A stretch of 64,000 nt of DNA from Myxococcota bacterium. Lineage in GTDB: Bacteria > Myxococcota_A > UBA796. Below are positions 59,117 to 64,000 of the stretch, in pieces. The stretch's first letter is position 1, and every line of letters starts with the position of its first letter. The notes under the pieces are model-generated. The model ran no database searches. It saw only the letters and a program-made list of their open reading frames with translations, and was not told the origin of the DNA. The stretch is from assembly GCA_029251165.1 (NCBI GenBank), contig JAQXDW010000074.1, positions 294,462 through 358,461 on the forward strand, read 5' to 3'. The translations under genes and the position numbers were made by a program.

Positions 59117-60547
59117 GTGAGCTCAACTGGCGGCGACACTCTCACCGATGTCTCAGCTCCATGGTTGGATCCGCACGGGTCTGGTGGCGCGGAGTGCTTT
59201 GCCCTCGTGGTGGTCTGGTCTCGCTCCGAGCCGCAGCGCGTCGGTGAGGTTGCGCTGTTCCCGCCACACACACCAGCGGCCGTCCTTGGTCGGGCACACA
59301 GCCAGGGCGGCAGCGGACGCGTTCGGTTCTTCCGTCAGCGTCCCGGCGATCTCGTCGAGGTTCCTGGACTCGCCGGGCGTGGGATGTCTCGCGATCAGCT
59401 GAAAATCCAGCTCACTCGAGGTGGACTGAAGATCGACAACATCGGCCGCCCTGCGGTGCTGGTCAACGGCCAGGAGATCCGTCGGACGGTCATTCGCTCT
59501 GGAGACCTCGTTGAGATTCAGCATCAGGTCCTCCTCTACTGCACGCGCAGACCCCTCCAGGCACCGCCGCTGCGCTCGCTGAGCACACCGACCTTTGAGT
59601 TTGGCGAGCCGGATGCGGTCGGGATGGTCGGAGAAGACCCGGCCACCTGGGCGCTGCGGGATCGGCTGGCGTTCCTCGCCCGGCGACAGGCACATGTCCT
59701 CATCCTCGGTCCCAGCGGTACCGGAAAAGAGCTGGCTGCGCGCGCCATTCATCAGCTCTCTCCTCGCACCAGGCGTCCGCTCATCTCTCGAAACGCAGCG
59801 ACCATTCCCCCATCGTTAGCGGATGCTGAGCTGTTCGGGAACGTCAAGAACTACCCCAACCCCGGCATGGCGCATCGTCCTGGCTTGGTCGGGAGCGCAG
59901 ATGGCGGCACCTTGTTCTTGGACGAGTTCGGTGAGCTTCCCAGCGAGGTTCAGACTCATCTCCTGCGGGTGCTCGATGATGGCGGAGAGTATCAGCGCCT
60001 CGGAGATGCCACGCCCCGACAAGTCGACATCCGGTTTATCGCGGCGACCAACCGACCTTCGCAAGAACTCAAGGCCGATCTTGTGGCGCGCCTGAAGCTG
60101 CGGGTAAACACCCCACCGCTTCAGGAGCGTCGCGCGGACATCCCGCTGCTGGCGCGCAAGATTCTCCAGCGGGTGATCTCCTCGGAGCCCGATCTGGCGC
60201 GCTTTGCATCTGATGGGGAGCCCCGCCTCGCGCCGGATCTCCTCGCTCGTCTCATGAAGCACGACTACTCACTTCATGTTCGAGAGCTGGAGAGCTTGCT
60301 GTGGCTTGCCCTGTCCAGCAGTCCTGGAGACTTCATCGCGCTGACGCCAGAGGTGTCCGGAGAGCTGAAGGGCGTGACCGCGCCAACGGCTGAAGACTAC
60401 ACCGTCCCTGACGAGCTGACCCGAGAGCAGATCGAAGAGGCCCTCAGCCGCCACGGCGGCAGCCAACAAAAAGCCTGGCGTGAGCTTGGACTCTCCAGTC
60501 GGCATGTCTTGTACAGGCTCATTAAGAAGCACAATATTGCTATATGA
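59117..60547 (+). CDS. FHA-AAA+ regulator, sigma-54-activator-like but without GAFTGA
   Basis: A 476-residue protein. GTG 59117 is set by GGAGGAGGAG just upstream; an in-frame ATG at 58979 lies inside the HAD gene. Residues about 20-160 form an FHA-like domain (FFRQRPGDLVEVPGLAGRGM, NIGRPAVLVNGQEIRRTVIR). The AAA+ domain has Walker A GPSGTGKE, Walker B GGTLFLDEFGELP and IRFIAATNRPSQELKADL (sensor I and second region). Where sigma-54 activators have GAFTGA after ELFG, the chain reads NVKNYPNPGMAHRPG, so contact with sigma-54 is unlikely. A Fis-type helix-turn-helix ends it (ALSRHGGSQQKAWRELGLSS). It couples to the methyltransferase gene by four bases. Confidence 0.85.
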   Translation: MSSTGGDTLTDVSAPWLDPHGSGGAECFALVVVWSRSEPQRVGEVALFPPHTPAAVLGRAHSQGGSGRVRFFRQRPGDLVEVPGLAGRGMSRDQLKIQLTRGGLKIDNIGRPAVLVNGQEIRRTVIRSGDLVEIQHQVLLYCTRRPLQAPPLRSLSTPTFEFGEPDAVGMVGEDPATWALRDRLAFLARRQAHVLILGPSGTGKELAARAIHQLSPRTRRPLISRNAATIPPSLADAELFGNVKNYPNPGMAHRPGLVGSADGGTLFLDEFGELPSEVQTHLLRVLDDGGEYQRLGDATPRQVDIRFIAATNRPSQELKADLVARLKLRVNTPPLQERRADIPLLARKILQRVISSEPDLARFASDGEPRLAPDLLARLMKHDYSLHVRELESLLWLALSSSPGDFIALTPEVSGELKGVTAPTAEDYTVPDELTREQIEEALSRHGGSQQKAWRELGLSSRHVLYRLIKKHNIAI

Positions 60548-61266
60548 GCGTTCGTGGTGGTACCCGTCCTGAGGATCTCTACGACTACGTTTACTCGTGG
60601 AAGGACTACAGGACTGAGGCAGAGGTGGTTCGTCAGCTGCTTGTTGCTGAGGGCATCAGCGAGGGAAGCTCGGTTCTGGAGGCTGCCTGCGGAACCGGAC
60701 GCTATCTGGAGCACCTCCAGCAGTGGTTTGACGTATCTGGCTTCGATCTGGATCCCACGATGCTCCGCGCGGCTCGCTGGCGGGTTCCCAAGGGGGCTTT
60801 TTTTCTCGGAGACATGTCAACCCTCCAGGTGGAGCAGAGCCTTGACGTCCTCCTCTGCTTGTTCGGTGGGGTCGGGTACCTGTCTCCCCGCGAGCAGCTC
60901 GCTGCGGGAGCTGCGGCGTTTCACAATTCGCTCCGTCCAGGTGGTGTGGCACTGATTGAGCCCTGGGTTGAGCCAGAAGAGTTCGTCGCAGGCCGCTCCT
61001 GGATGCAGACCTACGTCTCTGTGAACTTCAAGCTTGCCCGCCTCGTCGTCCCTCGAAGGGACGGGAACCGCTGTGTACTGGACTTCCATTACCAACTCGC
61101 AAGGGCTGGACATCGAGTAGAGCAGCTGCATGCTGCGGAGATTCTCTGGCTGCACCCGCTCTCCACGCTGATTGATGTGTTTGAGAACGTTGGGTTTGAG
61201 GTTCGGCTCACAAGGCAAGGCTTCATGCCTTCGAAACATCTATTGATCTGCCGTCGTCTGAGCTGA
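60544..61266 (+). CDS. Class I SAM-dependent methyltransferase
   Basis: A 240-residue enzyme. SAM-binding motif I is SVLEAACGTGRYLEHL, motif II ends VSGFDLDPTMLRAAR, then GDMSTLQVEQSLDVLLCLFG and GVGYLSPREQLAAGAAAFHN, as in the Methyltransf_11/25 families; the usual poorly conserved substrate domain follows. Substrate is unknown. It overlaps the FHA-AAA+ gene (ATGA) and precedes the injection-system genes, so it could modify a structural protein or a small molecule in that context, which is speculative. Confidence 0.85.
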   Translation: MSVRGGTRPEDLYDYVYSWKDYRTEAEVVRQLLVAEGISEGSSVLEAACGTGRYLEHLQQWFDVSGFDLDPTMLRAARWRVPKGAFFLGDMSTLQVEQSLDVLLCLFGGVGYLSPREQLAAGAAAFHNSLRPGGVALIEPWVEPEEFVAGRSWMQTYVSVNFKLARLVVPRRDGNRCVLDFHYQLARAGHRVEQLHAAEILWLHPLSTLIDVFENVGFEVRLTRQGFMPSKHLLICRRLS

Positions 61267-61890
61267 ACCCCACTCCAGCCGCGCCAGATTCGCACCTGAG
61301 GCTCTTGACGTTGTCATGATCCGGACTTCCGTACCGAAGATTTGTTTTTTGTAAAAAGTACCCATGCTTACGTGTCTTTTGGGCTGCCATATTGAAGCCC
61401 TTCGAGAGAAGATTCGCGCGGGATCTTGCACGCTCGCTTGCTTTGTAATGTAGTCCATCAGGAAGTCAGTTCACCTCTGGCTCACAGGGCTCCATGACTA
61501 CCCGGCAACCACATGGCTCGCGGATCCGATCGCATGATTAAGAATGCAGCTGATCAAGAAGGGCCACCTCTTCGTCTGCCGGGACTCCTCTGTGTTCCAC
61601 AGACTGCTTCAGCACCTGATCACGCCACGGCTTGCCGTTTTGGTCGGGAGCAGAGAGACCGGAATCATGCTCTGGCGCACCGAGACGTGCTGCACGGTGT
61701 ACGGATCATGAAATATCCATTCATGGCGTTAACATCGGCATCACACACAAAACGTGCGCGCCACATCTTGTCTCAGAAGGTGATCGCTGGGACGATGAAA
61801 GTGCACCCCCCCTACGTGTCTGATCCAAAGAGCTGAGCTCAGCGGATCATCAATACTTCCCACAATCAAGAGTAAAGCGGAGAGCCATAC
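61267..61890. other. 624-base gene-free leader before the tail-sheath gene
   Basis: A frame at 61513-61836 (107 codons) shows no protein-like features, so I do not call it. The first part (about 61320-61400) is AT-rich with T-runs and A-runs. The last part holds an inverted repeat at 61821-61849 about 40 bases before the sheath ATG. This region must hold the promoter of the sheath operon. I found no sigma-54 or sigma-28 site here. Confidence 0.6.
61821..61849. promoter_or_regulatory. Inverted repeat before the sheath gene
   Basis: TGATCC at 61821-61826 and GGATCA at 61844-61849 are complementary arms. Inside them, GCTGAGCTCAGC at 61832-61843 is a perfect 12-bp palindrome. The nested dyad could be an operator or an RNA hairpin. 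It is 41 bases before the sheath ATG. Confidence 0.45.
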
Positions 61891-63807
61891 ATGCCCGATT
61901 ACCGCACTCCCGGTGTTTACATCGAGGAAATTTCTTCTGGACCCCGCCCGGTTCAGGCATCTTCGACCACTGAGACTGGCTTCGTGGCGGTCATCACGAT
62001 CCCCACGATCTTCTACCCAGGTCGTGGGAAGGCATCCGGAATGTATCTCCCGGGTCCGGCCGAGGGTGACCCACAGCAGAGCTGGAACCGTGCTCTTGCC
62101 TTCCGCTCTCTTCTCCTTGAGTCCGCTGATGCGGCTCCGGCGAAGGGCAAGAAGGGCGACGCTGGTGCCGCTCCCGGCGCTGGTGGCAACACCTTCAAGA
62201 AGCTTGTGGCTGACATCCTCCCCGGCAAGTGGGAGGTTCGCGCCCCCTCCGGTGCGGACAACAAGGTCACCATGTCCAATGACCAGGGCGATATGCTTCG
62301 CTTCCCGGTCAGCCGCGCCCTCATGAGCATCGTCACCGACGACGCCACCAAGAAGGCCGAGTGGGATCTTTCCTTTGGTGCCGACGAAGGCTCCATGGTC
62401 CAGCTGATCAGTGCCTACGCTGCAGAGCAGGGCATCGAGCACACTGGAAACCTCGGTGCGGTCGACCCCAAGGGCAAGCCGGTCACCCTGAACATCTCCA
62501 ACATCCACGGACGCCTGCACGGCACCGCTCCCTCCTTCACCAGCATGGATGGATTCCACGCCTGGCGTCTGGAGCTTGGCGAGCGCCTCTACCAGGAGAT
62601 CCTGATGGAGGCCAACCCGAAGGTCTCCCAGAGCAAGTCCGAGGTCATGTGGGATACCCTCGACGCTGGCGCCAAGGTTTCCTGGCATCGCTGGCTTCGT
62701 GCCCATCCAGGCATGCGTCGCCTTGAGCTGTCCGTCGTTGGATTCTTCTCCAACGGTGGCGCGACCGCGTTCCCGTCTGTCGCACTTCAGGGTGCTGATG
62801 GCTCCCACCCGGTCGCCAAGCGCGCTTTCCTTGAGAAGGCATACGACGGCGCCTCCGTGGTCGCCATGCTCGCTGCTCCTGGCCTCAACATTGGCTGGCA
62901 GCAGGGTCTCCTCGAGTACGCCGGCCCCGCTGGCCGTGGTGACCTGTTCGCCATCCTCGAGGCTCCCCGCTACCTCCTGACCAAGCCCCCCCGTGGTGTC
63001 AAGGTCAACGAGTTCCGCTGGATCACCGAAGAGAACGGCAGCAACCCCGGAGACTACGAGGTCGCTGAGCTTCAGACCCTCGCGGCTCCCGTGGCATCCG
63101 AGCTTCGCTTCGGTGGCTTCGCCGCTGATGTCGTCCTCGACCGCTGCACCCCCCGTGACACCAGCGGCTACGGCGCTTGCTACGCTCCCTGGTTCATCAC
63201 CGACAACCCGCTGGCCACTGGCCTTTCGGACAAGTACATCATCACTCCCCCTGCGGGCTTTATCGCTGGTGTGATTGCAGGTACCGACAACAAGGCTGGT
63301 GGTGGTGTCCACAAGGCTCCGGCAAACGAGCCCGTCCTCGGCATCTCTGAGCTGGTCACTTCGGTCTCCGATCGTGAGCAGGCCGCTCTGAACGTCAAGG
63401 GCATCAACATCATCCGTCACCGCCCGGGCGCTGGCATCCGGGTGTGGGGTGCTCGCACCGTCGCCTCTGATGCACTGTGGAACTACGTCAACGTTCGTCG
63501 TCTCTTCCTCTTCGTTGAGCGCTCGGTTCGTGACTCCGTCAACTGGGCTGTCTTCCAGCCCAACAACGACGCTACCCGTGGCTCCCTCCGTGACTCCATC
63601 GCTGGGTTCCTCTTCCGGCTCTACAACCAGGGCATGCTCGACGGCACCTCCTGGCAGGACGCGTTCACCGTCCAGTGTGACCGAGAGAACAACCCCGAGG
63701 CTGATATCCGCGCCGGCATGCTGACCGTAGATGTCCAGATTCGCCCTGTCTTCCCGGCAGAGTTCATTCGGATCCGCTTCCAGCAGACCCCGATGGCGAT
63801 CGGCTGA
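61891..63807 (+). CDS. Contractile injection system / phage-type tail sheath protein
   Basis: A 638-residue sheath subunit. It begins MPDYRTPGVYIEEISSGPRP, the tail-sheath start (YxxPGVYveEv.sGsrPI), with TTETGFVAVI just after. The C-terminal sheath domain has YVNVRRLFLFVERSVRDSVN, WAVFQPNNDATRGSLRDSIA, GFLFRLYNQGMLDG, FTVQCDRENNPEADIRAGML and VDVQIRPVFPAEFIRIRF. The middle, about 70-400, is a long variable insert typical of outward-facing sheath domains, which makes it larger than T6SS sheath proteins. CGGAGAG precedes the ATG. A gp19-type tube gene follows, so this is a real contractile machine: extracellular (eCIS-like) or a tailocin; the window ends too soon to decide. Confidence 0.93.
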   Translation: MPDYRTPGVYIEEISSGPRPVQASSTTETGFVAVITIPTIFYPGRGKASGMYLPGPAEGDPQQSWNRALAFRSLLLESADAAPAKGKKGDAGAAPGAGGNTFKKLVADILPGKWEVRAPSGADNKVTMSNDQGDMLRFPVSRALMSIVTDDATKKAEWDLSFGADEGSMVQLISAYAAEQGIEHTGNLGAVDPKGKPVTLNISNIHGRLHGTAPSFTSMDGFHAWRLELGERLYQEILMEANPKVSQSKSEVMWDTLDAGAKVSWHRWLRAHPGMRRLELSVVGFFSNGGATAFPSVALQGADGSHPVAKRAFLEKAYDGASVVAMLAAPGLNIGWQQGLLEYAGPAGRGDLFAILEAPRYLLTKPPRGVKVNEFRWITEENGSNPGDYEVAELQTLAAPVASELRFGGFAADVVLDRCTPRDTSGYGACYAPWFITDNPLATGLSDKYIITPPAGFIAGVIAGTDNKAGGGVHKAPANEPVLGISELVTSVSDREQAALNVKGINIIRHRPGAGIRVWGARTVASDALWNYVNVRRLFLFVERSVRDSVNWAVFQPNNDATRGSLRDSIAGFLFRLYNQGMLDGTSWQDAFTVQCDRENNPEADIRAGMLTVDVQIRPVFPAEFIRIRFQQTPMAIG

Positions 63808-63828
63808 TAGTCGCTGACCCTACTTCAT

Positions 63829-63857
63829 AAAGGGGACTCGCAATGAGTCCCCTTTTT
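63829..63857 (+). terminator. Intrinsic terminator between sheath and tube genes
   Basis: AAAGGGGACTC, a GCAAT loop and GAGTCCCCTTT form a perfect 11-bp stem, with the T-run TTTTT at 63853-63857. It starts 22 bases after the sheath stop and ends 25 bases before the tube ATG. It should stop or reduce transcription before the tube gene. Confidence 0.85.
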
Positions 63858-63882
63858 ACACTTTGTAAGAGAGGAAATTACC

Positions 63883-64000
63883 ATGGCAGGTGCCCCGCAG
63901 TACGGACTCGATCGCTACATCGGCGCGTTCAACTTCAAGGTTGAGATCGACGGTGTCCCAGTTGAGAACTCCAAGTTCATCTCGGTTTCCGGTGTCGTCT
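63883..64000 (+). CDS. Contractile injection system tail tube protein (gp19-like), N-terminal part
   Basis: The first 39 codons are visible and the gene runs off the window. It reads AGAPQYGLDRYIGAFNFKVE then IDGVPVENSKFISVSGV, typical of the gp19-like tube protein family (DPyxxFNFxVeidG...agFseVsG). GAGGAA lies 6-12 bases before ATG 63883. Tube subunits stack inside the sheath and are pushed out on contraction. The gene comes after the sheath, and a terminator separates them, so it may have a separate expression level. Confidence 0.85.
   Translation, partial: MAGAPQYGLDRYIGAFNFKVEIDGVPVENSKFISVSGVV

Noticed and set aside
61513..61836. 107-codon frame before the sheath gene
   Set aside because: No ribosome-binding site, low-quality composition, ends just before the inverted repeat. 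Not convincing.
61741..63420. 559-codon open frame on the - strand
   Set aside because: Antisense of the tail sheath gene, which has clear sheath motifs.
1..64000. CRISPR arrays, insertion sequences, tRNA or rRNA genes
   Set aside because: I looked for spaced direct repeats, transposase-like proteins and cloverleaf or rRNA-like stretches and saw none. A proper scan with dedicated tools would be decisive for tRNAs.

Overview
The window looks like part of a chromosome of a high-GC, Gram-negative, flagellated bacterium. A complete diderm-type type II secretion (T2SS) operon in the order gspC to gspN, several outer-membrane barrels, a DUF4388-type regulator and an FHA/AAA+ protein point to Myxococcota or another former-deltaproteobacterial lineage. 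That placement is inference, because the window has no rRNA or other decisive marker.

Region 1 (1-25819) is a flagellar cluster read almost entirely on the + strand: end of flgK, flgL, flagellin fliC, fliD, fliS, a small FliT-position gene, an exported barrel-like protein, an exported TPR protein, flgB, flgC, fliE, then fliF, fliG, fliH, fliI, fliJ, a MotE-like gene, fliK, flgD, flgE, motA, motB, fliL, fliM, fliN, fliO, fliP, fliQ, fliR and flhB. Most neighbours overlap by a few bases, so they are probably translationally coupled. The series is broken by a CPBP membrane protease gene on the opposite strand between fliE and fliF. It is also broken by non-coding gaps before fliC, fliF, flgD and fliM. 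Sigma-28-like sites precede fliF and flgD. FliM lacks the usual N-terminal CheY-binding segment.

Region 2 (25782-30329) holds an unrecognised exported protein, a zinc-type alcohol dehydrogenase and a large exported protein with an Omp85-like C-terminal barrel. Region 3 (30338-38034, - strand) is led by mltD and then a molybdenum-cofactor set: moeA, mobA, a divergent MoaB/MogA-like gene, mrp and moaA. It runs on into a barrel protein and the Omp85-like gene. Region 4 (38139-39985, - strand) is pabB-thiE.

Region 5 (40273-56562) has a pseudo-receiver/DUF4388/TPR regulator on the + strand facing the full T2SS operon (gspC, D, E, F, G, H, I, J, K, L, M, N) on the - strand. A near-consensus sigma-54 site sits just before gspC. 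No gspO is present. Region 6 (56726-61266) holds an aldehyde dehydrogenase, a HAD hydrolase, an FHA-AAA+ protein with a Fis-type helix-turn-helix but no GAFTGA loop, and a SAM methyltransferase.

Region 7 (61267-64000) is the start of a contractile injection system: a 624-base gene-free leader with an inverted repeat, a phage-tail-sheath gene, a clear intrinsic terminator, and the start of a gp19-type tail-tube gene cut by the window edge. The clearest leads are this injection-system start and its unusual AAA+ neighbour, the short FliM, the long-leader GspG, and several degenerate enzymes (MoaB-like, Mrp, receiver). I saw no tRNA, rRNA, CRISPR array, insertion sequence or phage integrase.
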